64,000 bases of DNA, taken from Emiliania huxleyi CCMP1516 (taxonomy: Eukaryota; Haptophyta; Isochrysidales; Noelaerhabdaceae). The stretch spans positions 985,060-1,049,059 of the forward strand of contig NW_005199770.1 of assembly GCF_000372725.1 (NCBI RefSeq). Direction: 5' to 3'. Position numbers and translations under genes: made by a program. The notes under the pieces were generated by a model. The model saw nothing but the letters and a program-made list of their open reading frames with translations, was not told the DNA's origin and searched no databases. Below are positions 49,243 through 59,260 of this stretch, piece by piece (position 1 is the first letter of the stretch; every line of letters starts with the position of its first letter).

Positions 49243-50991
49243 ATGCCACTTCCCACCGTGCTATCTCCCTCGCTCGCCGCCGAGTACCCGCTTCTGCAGG
49301 ACGGCGAGCTCGGAGCTACGGTCGCCGCCAGCAGCCTGCACGAATCGCTTCCGCTCACGGCTCACTGGGAGCGCTCATCTGCAGAGGTTGCACATATCCT
49401 CGTGCTATGGCGCTCAGAGACGCTGATCGCGCTCGCGCGCGACGGGAGGCTGCGCGACGTGGTTGCCGCGCTCCGGGCCGCCGTCCAGCCGCTCTCCGAT
49501 GGCCGCTTCACGCTCGGCGTCCTCGGCAGCGCCTCGTCGCCTCTTGAGCAGACGATCGCGCACGTCCAGCTCGACCTTGGCGTGTCCGTGCGGCAGGTGA
49601 CCCCCCAGTCGCTCGAGGAGGCGCTCGAGCTCTACGCGATCGCGCTCGAGCCCGCGCGCGCCGGCGCAGCCGACGCGAGCTGCGAGTTCCTCTGCGGGCT
49701 CGAGCCGCGAGACGTCCGCTTCAACCGCGGCACCGCAAAGAGCCTCTCCGGCGCGTGGCTGGGTGCGCTGCGGCAGCTGCTGCCCGAGGCGGCGGCCAAG
49801 GAGGTGCACCGCGCCTACCCGACCTTCAGGGCCCTCTTCGAGCTCTGCCGGGACGCGCCCGCCGCCGCCGCCGCGCTGTCCGAGCTGCGGCTGGGCTCGC
49901 AGCGGTTTGGGCCTGCCAAGGCGCAGCGGCTGGTGCGGGCGATGCGGGGCGTCGCGGGCGAGTGCGAGGCGGACGTGGCGTCGCAGCCGCAGCCGTGCCG
50001 CCGGCGGCCGCCGCCGCAGCCGGTCGACGGGCGGAGGAGCGGAGGGGCGGGAGAGGAGGCTGGGAGGGGAGGGGCGCGAGAGGAGGCCAATCGGCTGTGC
50101 GAGGGCAGTTGCGGTGGTGGTGGTGGTGGTGGTGGTGGTGAGGAAGAGGAGGAGGGGCGGGACTGGGGGTGGGGGCTTGACGGGGGAGAGGAATGGGACG
50201 GGGGAGTGGCGGGGGTGCTGTGGGGCGGGGAGGAGGAGGATTGGCGGAGAGAGTGCTGCCTTTCGGCGGGGGAAGACAGCGATGCGACTCTGGCAGACGA
50301 GGAGGGGGAGGGGGGGGAGGGGGAGGAAGAGGGCGAAGGGGCGGGCGAGGGGGCGGGCGAACCGGCTCGGCTGCGGTCTCCCGTCGAGCGGAGCAGCGAC
50401 GGAGACAGCGGCGGAGGCAGCGGCGGAGGCACCGACGCCGACTCGGACTCGGACGCGTCTCTGCTGGAGATGGCCTGCCGCCGGCAGGGCGTCGCATCCG
50501 GGCGGGCGGGCGCGGCGCAAGGCGCGCTGCCGCTGCTGCCTGCTACCCCGCGCGGCGATCGGGGCCTCCCGAAACTCCTTCCAGCTGCTGTTCCGGCTGC
50601 TGTTGGGCGAGAGGGCCGCCATGGGGCGGAGGCTGCGGGAGGCGGCGGAGACAGCGGCTCGTCGACAGAGGTGGACGACGACGAGGAGGAGGAAGAGCCG
50701 CGGCCGTGCTCTGACAGGGAGGCCTGGCCGGCGACGATTGACCTCACGGGAGAGAGCGACGAGGACGTCGAGGCGGAGGGCGCAGAGGCGGCGCCGTCCG
50801 GTCTCTCCCAGGCAATGGAGCTCGCCGACCTCAGCGACGAGGAGGAGGAGGACGCAGGAGGCTCTTACCACGACCCGACGGCGACGGCCATGGCCACGAC
50901 GCCCGTCGTCGGACGCTGCGCCGAGAAGGTCGGCTTCAGCACGGCGAGGCGGCGAGAACAGCACCCGGCCTATCCGTCGAGGTTCTTTTAG
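49243..50991 (+). CDS. EME1-like subunit of a MUS81-type structure-specific endonuclease
   Basis: Uninterrupted frame, about 582 residues, ATG 49243 (MPLPTVLSPSL). Residues ~40-260 fit the EME1/ERCC4 style: an alpha/beta nuclease-like fold with TIAHVQLDLGVSVRQVTPQS, then a helix-hairpin-helix-like end (GAWLGALRQLLPEAAAKEVH, AYPTFRALFELC, ALSELRLG...FGPAKAQRLVRAM) comparable to the C-terminus of human EME1. The usual order is inverted: here a long acidic, Gly/Glu-rich tail follows the nuclease-like part and contains ATIDLTGESDEDVE, a probable SUMO-interaction motif. EME1 pairs with MUS81 to cut branched DNA in recombination. Family assignment is moderate; no catalytic ERKxxD motif is seen, as expected for the EME1 subunit. 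Confidence 0.55.
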   Translation: MPLPTVLSPSLAAEYPLLQDGELGATVAASSLHESLPLTAHWERSSAEVAHILVLWRSETLIALARDGRLRDVVAALRAAVQPLSDGRFTLGVLGSASSPLEQTIAHVQLDLGVSVRQVTPQSLEEALELYAIALEPARAGAADASCEFLCGLEPRDVRFNRGTAKSLSGAWLGALRQLLPEAAAKEVHRAYPTFRALFELCRDAPAAAAALSELRLGSQRFGPAKAQRLVRAMRGVAGECEADVASQPQPCRRRPPPQPVDGRRSGGAGEEAGRGGAREEANRLCEGSCGGGGGGGGGEEEEEGRDWGWGLDGGEEWDGGVAGVLWGGEEEDWRRECCLSAGEDSDATLADEEGEGGEGEEEGEGAGEGAGEPARLRSPVERSSDGDSGGGSGGGTDADSDSDASLLEMACRRQGVASGRAGAAQGALPLLPATPRGDRGLPKLLPAAVPAAVGREGRHGAEAAGGGGDSGSSTEVDDDEEEEEPRPCSDREAWPATIDLTGESDEDVEAEGAEAAPSGLSQAMELADLSDEEEEDAGGSYHDPTATAMATTPVVGRCAEKVGFSTARRREQHPAYPSRFF

Positions 50992-51044
50992 TCACAAGGA
51001 GGCGGCGAGAACAGCACTGCCCGCGGCCGCACCGTGAACTCGCC
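50992..51044. other. Short spacer with duplicated gene end
   Basis: AGGCGGCGAGAACAGCAC occurs at 50946..50963 (end of the EME1-like gene) and again at 51000..51017, a local duplication across the stop codon. Confidence 0.5.
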
Positions 51045-51309
51045 CAGTCTCGCTCCCAATACGTGCATCACTTTTGTGACGGTGTCACAACTTCGATCAA
51101 CCATATCTCGATAACTACCATGTCGACGCTCATGAAAGTAGGCGCAATCAACTGGGCGCCCGGCGCCCGACGTCCGACGTCCATTGCGCCTAAGGCTAAG
51201 CCCGGCTACTTTCATATGAGCGTCGACATGCACATGGTAGTTATCGAGATATGGTTGATCAAAGTTGTGACGTGTCACAAAAGTGATGCACGTATTGGGA
51301 GCGAGACTG
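51045..51309. mobile_element. 265-bp foldback MITE, CGCC target duplication
   Basis: Two nearly perfect inverted arms of about 100 bp start CAGTCTCGCTCCCAATACGT and include CAACCATATCTCGATAACTA; they enclose a ~60-bp loop. CGCC flanks both ends (51041..51044 and 51310..51313). It is AT-richer than the surroundings. Similar in design to the other TIR elements with 4-bp duplications (inverted ends containing GTCTC), but not homologous over its length. Confidence 0.85.
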
Positions 51310-51421
51310 CGCCGCTACGCCGCCGTGGTTTTTCCTGAAATTTAAGTGAAAAAGAAATCGCCGACTTCCCGCCCCCTCAGCATCGAGTGGTTGCTCTGAG
51401 TGAGTGGTTGCCGACCGCGAG

Positions 51422-51768
51422 ATGGACGAGTTCGACGCGCTCGTTGCCGATGCGGAGGAGCACGAGGGCGCCGGAGCGGCCCAGCGTTCACCCAAGCGTC
51501 TCCGCTCCACCTCGCCCAGTCCCTCTCCGTCTGCGGCGGCAACCCTCGAGCAGCCGTACGTGGAGCCCGCGGCGGCGCAGGCAAACCTCGAGGTGAAGCA
51601 GGAGCAGGCAGAGCCGGAGCCAGCGCCGCCGGAGGCTGCACCGCTCGACGAGGGCGACGAGGTGGTGGTGATTTACTCCATGAGCCGGGAGGAGCGCGAG
51701 CGTGAGGCGCGTGCCAACGCTGTTGACCTGGACGCGGCGTCGCAAGAGGAGCCGGTCCCGCGCGCGGC

Positions 51769-51810
<42 letters not shown>

Positions 51811-54800
51811 AGGCAGCACCAGCGCGAGCGCGGCGACCGCAGCGCCGGCCCTCGTCGCGTCGGATGCGGACACGGCGGCGCCGACGCTTGACGAGAGACG
51901 GGTCAATCGCCTCCCAGCGCCGCCGCCCTTTGACATCGCCGTCGGCGGCCAGAACCTCTTCCTCACGGGCGGGCCCGGCACGGGCAAGTCCTTCACGCTG
52001 CGGCTCACCATCGCGGCGCTCAAGAAGAAGCACGGCGATACCGGCGTCCTCGTCACGGCGCCGACGGGAGTGGCGGCCCTCATCGCCGAGGGGCAGACCC
52101 TGCACACCAAGCCTGGGCCGGGCGTGCCAAAGGGCACGACCGAGGCGTTCGGCAACATGAAGAGCAAGTCGTCGCTCGACTTTTGGAAGAAGGCGCGCCT
52201 GCTCGTGGACGGGATCGCCCGAGATCGCCCGAGATCGCCCGAGATCGCCCGAGATGAGCCGGGATGAGCCGGGAGAGTACTCGAAGGTGCGCGTGCTCGT
52301 GGTGGACGAGATCTCGATGGTCGACGCCGAGTTCCTCGACTGGTACATGGCGAGCGTGCCCCGCGGCGTGCAGCTCATCTTCTGCGGCGACTTTGAGCAG
52401 GCGAGCGGCGGCGCCGTCCCTGCCGCGACTCCCCGCCTCCTCTCTCCTTCCTGCCTCCTCTCTCCTTCCTGTCTCCTCTCTCCTTCCTGTCTCCTCTCTC
52501 CTTCCTGCCTCCTGCCTCCTCTCTCCTTCCTGCCTCCTCTCTCCTCCCTGCCGCCCCTCTCCCCTCTCTGCCGCCACTTCTTCCTCCCTGCCGCCACCGC
52601 TGCCTTTCTCGTCACCGCCTCTTCCTCACCGCCTCCCTCACCGCCGCTCTGCTGCAGCTCCCGCCCGTGCCCGACAAGCAAGGCTCGTTGAACAACGAGG
52701 AGGTGCGTACGGCGTTTTGTGTGTGCGGTGCCGACGCCTCCATCCTCAGCGGATTCTGACTGGCGTCGCTCCTTCCGTTCGTACCGCAGTTCCTCTGCGG
52801 CTGCGTCGCAGCCGCGCGGCGCAAGGACAACGTCGGCGAGTCGCGCGTCGCCGCGGGCAAGGCGGACCCGGCGGTGGACGACCCACACCTGGTGCATGGT
52901 GGCTGGCTGGACATGTCCAAGAACACGCCCTTCGGCCTGAGAGAGACGACGGGCAAGTTCGCCTTCCAGAGCGCCGCGTGGCGCGCCGCGCGCTTCCGCG
53001 TGCACCACCTCCTCACCGTCCACCGCACGAGAGAGCCGCTGCTGCTCAGCGCGCTCACCGACCTGCGCGCCGGCGCGTCCGGGGGCCGTCGATGAGATGA
53101 CCCGAGATTGCGCGAGCCCACCCCGAGGCTGCCCGAGATAGGCACGCCCGACACGGAGGCCGTCGGCAGGCTCCTCGACGCGACACGCCGGCCGCTGCAG
53201 CCGCGGGGCGGTGTCGTGGCGACGCGGCTCTTCCCAAAGCGCATGAATGTGCACCAGCAGAACGCGGCGAAGCTCGCCGAGCTGGACGTGCGTACGCGGC
53301 AGGTCTACCAGGCAAGCGACACCGTTGAGCTCTGCAAGGATGCACCGCCGTGGGTCAAGGCGGACGCAGCCGTTTGGCGAGCCCGGGGGGGGGGGGCCTG
53401 AACCGGCGTCTCTTCACGGCGCCGAGTGTGAACAGGCGGACGAGCTGCTCGGCGACAAGTTCTTCTCGGATGACTGCCAGGCGAGGCTTCCTCTCGCTGT
53501 CTGACTCCCTCCCTCCCTCCCCCTCCCCTCTACGTCCCCGTCTCTCTCTTCCTCTCCTGCTCCCTGCCTCCCTCCCTCTCCGCTCCCTCCCTCCCTCCCT
53601 CTCCCTCCTTCCCTCCCTCCCTCTCCCCTCCCCGTCTCCTCCCTCGCTCTGTCTCCCTGCCCGGAGCCTGCGCGCTGAGCTGCCCCCGGAGCCTCGCCGC
53701 AGGCGGGCAAGCTCCTCGAGCTGTCCAGGACGCGTCCATGACATGTCCGAGACATGTCCCATAGGCGGGCAAGCACCTCGAGCTGCGGCTCAACGCGCAG
53801 GTGATGCTGCTGCGCAACGAGACCGCCTCCGCAGACGAGGCGGAGCGGCGGCAGCCGGGCGCGCGCCGGCTCGTCAACGGGAGCCGCGGCGTCGTGATCG
53901 CTTTCGACTACTCGTGCCCGCTCCGCTCCGACGACCGCACCACATTCCGTCCAGGACGCGTCCATGACGTGTCCGAGACATGTCCCGTAGGTGCCCGCTC
54001 CGCTCCGACGAGCGCGTCGACGACATGCGCGACGACGTGCCCGGCGGAGTCATGTTCGACGACCCTGCGGGCTCGGCCGGCCGGTGGTGTCGACTCGGAC
54101 CCGCGGTGCGGCGACGACTACCGCTCGCCGCCGCCTCCGCTGCCAACCGAGCCGCCGCCCGAGAACGCGCTCATATCGCCGCTGTGGGAGGCGCGGCGCA
54201 AGCCGGGCGGGGGCGTGTTCTGGCGGCACCGGCTGACGATGGAGGAGAGCGAGAAGCCACCGGCGATGCTGTACCCGGTGGTCCGCTTCGTCGGCAAGAA
54301 CGGGCAGCCGGGCCGCATCAAGCTCATCCGCCCCGAGCTCTTCGTGCGGACCATCTACCTCAAGGCGTCGCTCGAGCGGACGCAGGCCGCCCCCCCCCTC
54401 GAGTAGACTCGCGCTGGTGCCGCAAGAAGACCTCGCCGGGAAGACCTCCTCTCGAAGGCCCGACCAGGGACGCGTCCAGGGACGAGGTCTCATCGAGTGT
54501 CTATGCGGCCGCAGGTTCCGCTCGGCCTCGCCTGGGCACTCACCGTGCACAAGTCGCAGGGCGCGACCATCGACTACCTGAGCGTCGACCTGCACGACTG
54601 CTTTGCGGAGGGGCAGGCCTACGTGGCAATCTCGCGCGCTTGCTCTGTGGACGGGCTCGAGATCTGCAACTTCTCGGCCGGCAGCGTCCGCTCGCACCCG
54701 CTCGTCAAGGCTTGCCCTCGCGCCGGTCGGCGGCGGTCCTCCCGCAGCGAGCTTCACGTCTCGAGAGGGCTGTGGGCGTAGGCCTTTTACCGCGCGGTCG

Positions 54801-55435
54801 ACGCGCAGGAGCACGAGGCCTTCCTGCAGCAGCAGCACCTCTGGTGGGGCTCGGCCGTCCTCCGCCACGAGCACCGCCGCTGGAAAAGCCTCTACCTGCG
54901 CAACCCAACCTTCCGCAGCTGGGTGCAGCAGCTCCCGCCGGCGCGGCTGCCGCCGACGCAGCCGCCGCCGCCGCAGCCGCCGGTGGCGCAGCCGCAGCAG
55001 TCGCAGCCATCACAGATGCCGCAGCCGACCCAGCCACCGCAGCCGACGCAGCCACCGCAGCCGCTGCAGCCCGCTCCGGACGCCCCAGCGCATGTGGCCG
55101 CGCCACCACCGCCGCCATCGGCGGCGGCGGCGCGCCCGCAGTGGCAAGCGCCGCCGTCGAACTTCGTCGCGGCGTCATCGTTGCTGCCGACTCCGGCGGC
55201 GCTGCCGCCCGCCGCCCCTGCCAGGCGCTGCAAGTTCAACTGTGGTCGGTCCGTCGACCCGGGAACCTACCATGGCAGGCGGGGCCCGCGACCCTTTGAC
55301 ACGTGCTGTGTGGCGTGCGCCACCGGCCGGTGCGCGAACGGTTGCCCGCACGATGCCGCGTGTGAGGCGCGCGCACTGGCGGAGCGGCAGCCCGCGCCGC
55401 CGGCCGCCACTCCGCCGCAGCAGCAGCAAGCGTGA
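51422..55435 (+). CDS. PIF1: PIF1-family DNA helicase with C-terminal Cys-rich domain
   Basis: 5'-3' SF1B helicase of nuclear or mitochondrial DNA. Introns deduced: 52193..52286, 52401..52657, 52703..52789, 53073..53141, 53360..53435, 53482..53764, 53914..53990, 54386..54514, 54710..54781; one more change of frame between ~54060 and 54150 is unresolved. Motifs in order: [15 protein letters not shown] (Walker A), [39 protein letters not shown] (Walker B), [25 protein letters not shown] with [24 protein letters not shown], and [20 protein letters not shown] with [10 protein letters not shown]. The N-terminus is acidic with a Gly run. The C-terminal exon adds a Pro/Gln-rich linker and a Cys module ([16 protein letters not shown] ... 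[13 protein letters not shown]). Several introns copy the following exon start. Confidence 0.88.
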
Positions 55436-55819
55436 CTGCATCGTGCACTGCCACTGCGGGCACTGGGCACATGTGCTCCATTTGACTTCCCCGCCCCCGG
55501 TACGTCTATACTACGTGATCGTGTGTACGTGGGGCGACTCTCTGTATTGTGGTTCGCGTGCGCTCTGCAGAGGCGCGGATGAGCATTCGTACCGTGATGC
55601 GTACCGTGACAGTGTGCCGGGTGTGCACACGATCCGATCTGCCAAAATATCTCATCGCTCTCCGGTGGGGCGGGGTGTCGCGCGGCGCGCGCGTGCTGCT
55701 CTGGCAGCTGCTCTCGCCGGCCACACCCCGGTCCAATACAATACCGCGTACCAATACAAGAATCAAGATGATTACGTATTACACACACAGTACATATCCA
55801 ATCGCAACCGCAAGGCTGC
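55436..55819. other. Convergent intergenic region
   Basis: Between the PIF1 stop and the 3' end of a minus-strand gene. Lower GC, with short duplications (CAATACAATACCGCGTACCA area). No gene recognised. Confidence 0.35.
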
Positions 55820-56569
55820 TCAATATAGGCCGGGCGTCGTCGCCTTCTCCCTCGCCAGCTCGGCCCGCAGCCGCTTATCGAGCCAGGCCGGCTCAGGCCG
55901 AGCCAAGAAGCGCGGAGGCTGAGCTGCGGCCGGCGGCGCGCCGAGAGACTGAGCTGCGGCCGGCTCAGGCCGAGCCAAGAAGCGCGGAGGCTGAGCTGCG
56001 GCCGGCGGCGCGCCGAGAGACTGAGCTGCGGCCGGCGGCTGGGCGCCGAGAGACAGGGAGCGGGTGCCTGCGGCCTTGGGAGCCGGGAGCAGCAGGTCTC
56101 GCGCAGCCGCGGAGCCGCCTGGTCGGAGGAGGGCGGCGGCGGCCGAGAGGACAAAGGCGATGACTGCGCACATGAAGAGGATGTTGTAGTTGTGCAGCTC
56201 GTCCTCTTCCGCGCCGATGCCTCGCGCTGCGGCATCGGTCGAGTTGAGCGACGGCGGGGCTGGGTTCGGCGGCGGCGGCGGAGGAGGAGCAGGGAACGGC
56301 GGAGGCGGAGAGATGCAGTACGACAGCGCAACCTGCAAGCCGCGGTACCAGCAATGGACTTGAGCGGGCGGCCCGGGCGGCGATGGCGGCGGCGGCGAGG
56401 GCGGCGGATGGGGAGCCGTCTCTGCGAGGATCTCCCGCATCCACGCCGGCAACGGAGGAGGGAGAGGCGGCGAGGGCGGCAGGTCTTCGTAAGTCGCGTC
56501 GCTCCAAAGGAAGTCGAATTGAGCCGAGGCTCCCAGCAGCAAGCAGGAGGCGACGACGGAGAGCCGCAT
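55820..56569 (-). CDS. Pro-rich single-pass membrane protein with signal peptide
   Basis: ATG 56569 chosen because MRLSVVASCLLLGASA is a good signal peptide. The mature part begins QFDFLWSDATYEDLP, then Pro/Ser-rich stretches (PPPSPPPPSPPGPP and PPPPFPAPPPPP) with an internal VHCWYRGLQVALSYC loop that has two Cys. A hydrophobic segment, NILFM-CAVIAFVLSAAAALL, should span the membrane. The cytosolic tail has two and a half tandem copies of a 24-residue unit (SLGAPPAAAQPPRFLARPEP core). Likely a cell-surface protein of type I topology; no known family. A 12-bp tandem repeat (GGGAGCACTCGC) lies just upstream at 56571..56612. Confidence 0.65.
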   Translation of the reverse strand: MRLSVVASCLLLGASAQFDFLWSDATYEDLPPSPPLPPPLPAWMREILAETAPHPPPSPPPPSPPGPPAQVHCWYRGLQVALSYCISPPPPFPAPPPPPPPNPAPPSLNSTDAAARGIGAEEDELHNYNILFMCAVIAFVLSAAAALLRPGGSAAARDLLLPAPKAAGTRSLSLGAQPPAAAQSLGAPPAAAQPPRFLARPEPAAAQSLGAPPAAAQPPRFLARPEPAWLDKRLRAELAREKATTPGLY

Positions 56570-57620
56570 GTGCGGGAGCACTCGCGGGAGCACTCGCGGG
56601 AGCACTCGCGGGCGTCGCAGCTTTTCGCACTGCAAAGAGGCGGCTGTCCCGGGCGTTTTTGTGAAGAATTTTGCGACCCGCCCTCGCACGGGACGGGCGC
56701 AGAAGAATTTTGCCAACGCCCTCGCACGACACTGGGCACGGGACTGGCGGCGTGCCGTCCTCCCATCCCTCCCTTGGGCGGTCTGTTTTCTTTATTTTCT
56801 TTCTGGGCACGGGACTGGCGCGCACTGGCACTAACACAGACACACCAGAAGAAGAATACACAAGCAGAACAACCCTTTTCCTGGCTTGCTGTATGTAAAA
56901 TCCTGCTCGTGCAGGTGGGGACCTTGTCCTGCTCCCATCCGTCGCTCGTTTCGGTATCTGTTTTCTTTCTTTCTGGCTTGCTGTGCCCCTGATCGTCCTT
57001 CCAAAATCCTGCTCGTGCAGGTGGGACCCTGTCCTCCTCCCCCATCCCTCGTTTGGACTGTCTACTTCTTTCTTTCTTTCTGGCTCACAAGGTCACAAGC
57101 TAAAGATGTGGGCCCTCACACGGAGTCTCCGCATGGGGCATGGGGAGCCCCGGGTACTCTTCATCTCTCCACCCCTACAGGAGAGGTGGACCCTGTCTAT
57201 ATCCGTGTTGCGATGCGCTCCCCGCTCCCGTTCCCGTTCCCCCCTGTGTCCCTGATCGTCCTCACAAGATCGTCCTGCTCTCGACTGCTCGTGCAGGCGG
57301 GGACCCTGACTGAGGGCCCAACAGCAGAATCGTGCTTTTTTGGGGGTTAGGCAAGGGTTTAGGGACGAAGCTCGAAGGGACAAAGTTCTATTCTTTTTTG
57401 GACGGCGTGTGGAATTCTTTTTTGCGGGGACATGATGAAGTTCTGCAAAATCCCCTGGCCGGCCCCGCTCCCACCCACCCATCCTATACCTACCAATTGA
57501 TTGCTGAAGAATCTCAAAACGCAAAACGGCCCCAGCTCACTTTGGAGCTCAGTCAGAGAGTGCAACGTGCTGCCGCGCTCCTTGCACACGGCTACCAACT
57601 CGGGCGGCCTGCCTCAAGGG
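56570..57620. repeat. Cluster of dispersed repeats
   Basis: Made of pieces seen elsewhere: 56690..56850 (inverted copy of 27545..27640), the CCATCCCTCCCTTGGGCGG family (56755), and two tandem copies of a unit with AAAATCCTGCTCGTGCAGGT and TTTCTTTCTTTCTGGC (56898..56980 and 57003..57090), plus 57180..57290 related to 26090..26130. No gene recognised. Confidence 0.6.
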
Positions 57621-58887
57621 TCAGGCCAGCTTGATGTGGCGCTCCGCGCACACGGCCTTCAGCTCGTATGGCTCGCTGCCCACTAAGAGGTACTGCGCGA
57701 GGGGAGGTGCGATGAGCATTTGGCGGGGAGGGCATGTGGCGATGTGGGGCGTCTCGTGCCTTCAAGCTCGGGGCGGCCCCATCCTTGAGGGAGGCGGCCA
57801 GCGCCTTGCAGCCCTCGTCCCCAATCTGGTTGCCGTTGAGAGCGAGCATCTCGAGCCGCGGCGCTGCCCCCTCCTTGCCGAGGGCGGCAGCCAGCGCCTT
57901 GCAGCCCTCATCGCCAATCTTGTTGTTGCCGAGATTGAGCGTCTCGAGCCGCGGCGCTGCCCCGCTCGCGAGGACCTCCGCCACCTGCGCCGCATCCGCA
58001 TCCCCCCAGCCGGTCTGCAGGTACGACAGCTGAGTCGCCTTGCCAAACTGCTCCTCGAAGGTGGCCTCGTACATCCGCTTCACGAGCGGCTTGTCGTCCT
58101 TGCCGTTGGTGAAAGTCTTTGTCTCCAGCTCGGCCGCAAACTGGGTCGGCAGGAGAGGAGGGCAGTGGCCACCGCCCTTGGTGCACTCCTCGATGAGCTC
58201 TTCATAGGTGTACTCCTTGTCCTCACGCAACCGGCCGATGTCGAGCGACAAAGCAACGCTCTTGGTCAGGCTCGCCAAGCAATTTTCGGTGTAGCACCAG
58301 CCGCGGTCGAAGTAGCTCACGTTGGTGCCCGGCACCCACCAAGAGCGCAACCACGCGTTTAGCTTGTGGCCCGCCGGGAAGGAGGTCAGCCGCAGCACAA
58401 TCGTGTGCCGGTGGGAGTAGAGCGTGCCGAGGCAGCCCAGCCCCTGCTTGAAGAGCGCGTTCTCCGCCTCGGTGCGCATGACGCCATTAACGGGGTCAGG
58501 GTGCTGGTGCAGCGACATGTAGTCCCAAAAGACGCCGACTTCCTCGTCCATGGCCTTGAGCGCCTGAGCGACGCGGCGTAGGTTTTTGCCCTCCTGGTCG
58601 GGATGGTCCTTGGTCAGCCACGGGTAGCTGATCGCCGCGATAGGTAGCCCGAACTCACTCTCGGTCCCCTTGACGAGGTCGGTAAACGTGATAAAGGCAT
58701 CCTTGGGCAGCGCCTGGCGGTGTGTCAAGACGCCGCCCGCCTCGGCGTAATTGATTATCCACCGCGAATCGACAAGGGCGATGGCGCCGCTTGCGAGGAC
58801 TGGCTCCAGGTCGCCGCCGCCGAGCTTGCGCCACAGCGCCAGTTTCTCCTCGTATGTCAGTCCCGGTTTGCTCGCCGTGCAGCCCAT
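57621..58887 (-). CDS. N-myristoylated LRR protein
   Basis: Exons 58887..57760 and 57692..57621 (minus); the GC-AG intron (67 nt) joins APSLK to YLLVGSEPYELKAVCAERHI-KLA-stop. Start MGCTASKPG at 58887 fits an N-myristoylation plus palmitoylation site, so the protein is probably held at a membrane. Residues ~30-250 form a globular domain with DSRWIINYAEAGG, ISYPWLTKDHPDQEG, WDYMSLHQHP and WCYTENCLASL; this resembles a His/Asp/Trp-rich module seen beside LRRs in haptophyte proteins, function unknown. Two ribonuclease-inhibitor-type LRRs follow (LETLNLGNNKIGDEGCKALA and LEMLALNGNQIGDEGCKALA). Probably signalling or scaffold. Confidence 0.75.
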
Positions 58888-59123
58888 GCACACTCGCCGC
58901 TCGGTGGCAAAAGGAGCGACGCTGTTTGCTTGAGCAGATGAACGTACGAGTGTGTCACGTCATTTTGTTTTCTGTTTTCTCCTTTCTCTTGACCTTTTTT
59001 CACGTTCCCCTCAACACCATTCGCCACAGCTCCCAGCTCGGTGTCGTGCTCCGCACGTTCCCCTCAACAAACCATCAGCTTTTGGGACTCCTCGCGCTTT
59101 GTTGGCGGTGACGAGGTGCGCCC
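58888..59123. other. Intergenic with partial 51-bp repeat unit
   Basis: Has one and a half units related to the 62068 tandem array (CACGTTCCCCTCAACACC). No gene recognised. Confidence 0.4.
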
Positions 59124-59260
59124 CTCGCGCTCGCCGCCGGCATTCGCGAGCTTCGTGAGACGCACCCGGCCCTCGCAGGTGTCCGTCCGTCAACTTGAGG
59201 CCCGCCGCCGCCAGCCATCCCAAGCTAGTCCCCAACAGACGCAGCACTGCCAATCGACCG
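59124..59260 (+). repeat. 137-bp repeat identical to 62321..62457
   Basis: The block from CCTCGCGCTCGCCGCCGGCA to CAGCACTGCCAATCGA is found without visible change at 62321..62457. In both places it lies downstream of CGTTCCCCTCAACA-type units. Confidence 0.85.

Noticed and set aside
53360..53435. Reading the PIF1 frame straight through the G-run
   Set aside because: It ends at a stop within a few codons, whereas splicing at GC 53360 and AG 53435 joins PPWVK to [10 protein letters not shown] and continues the protein.
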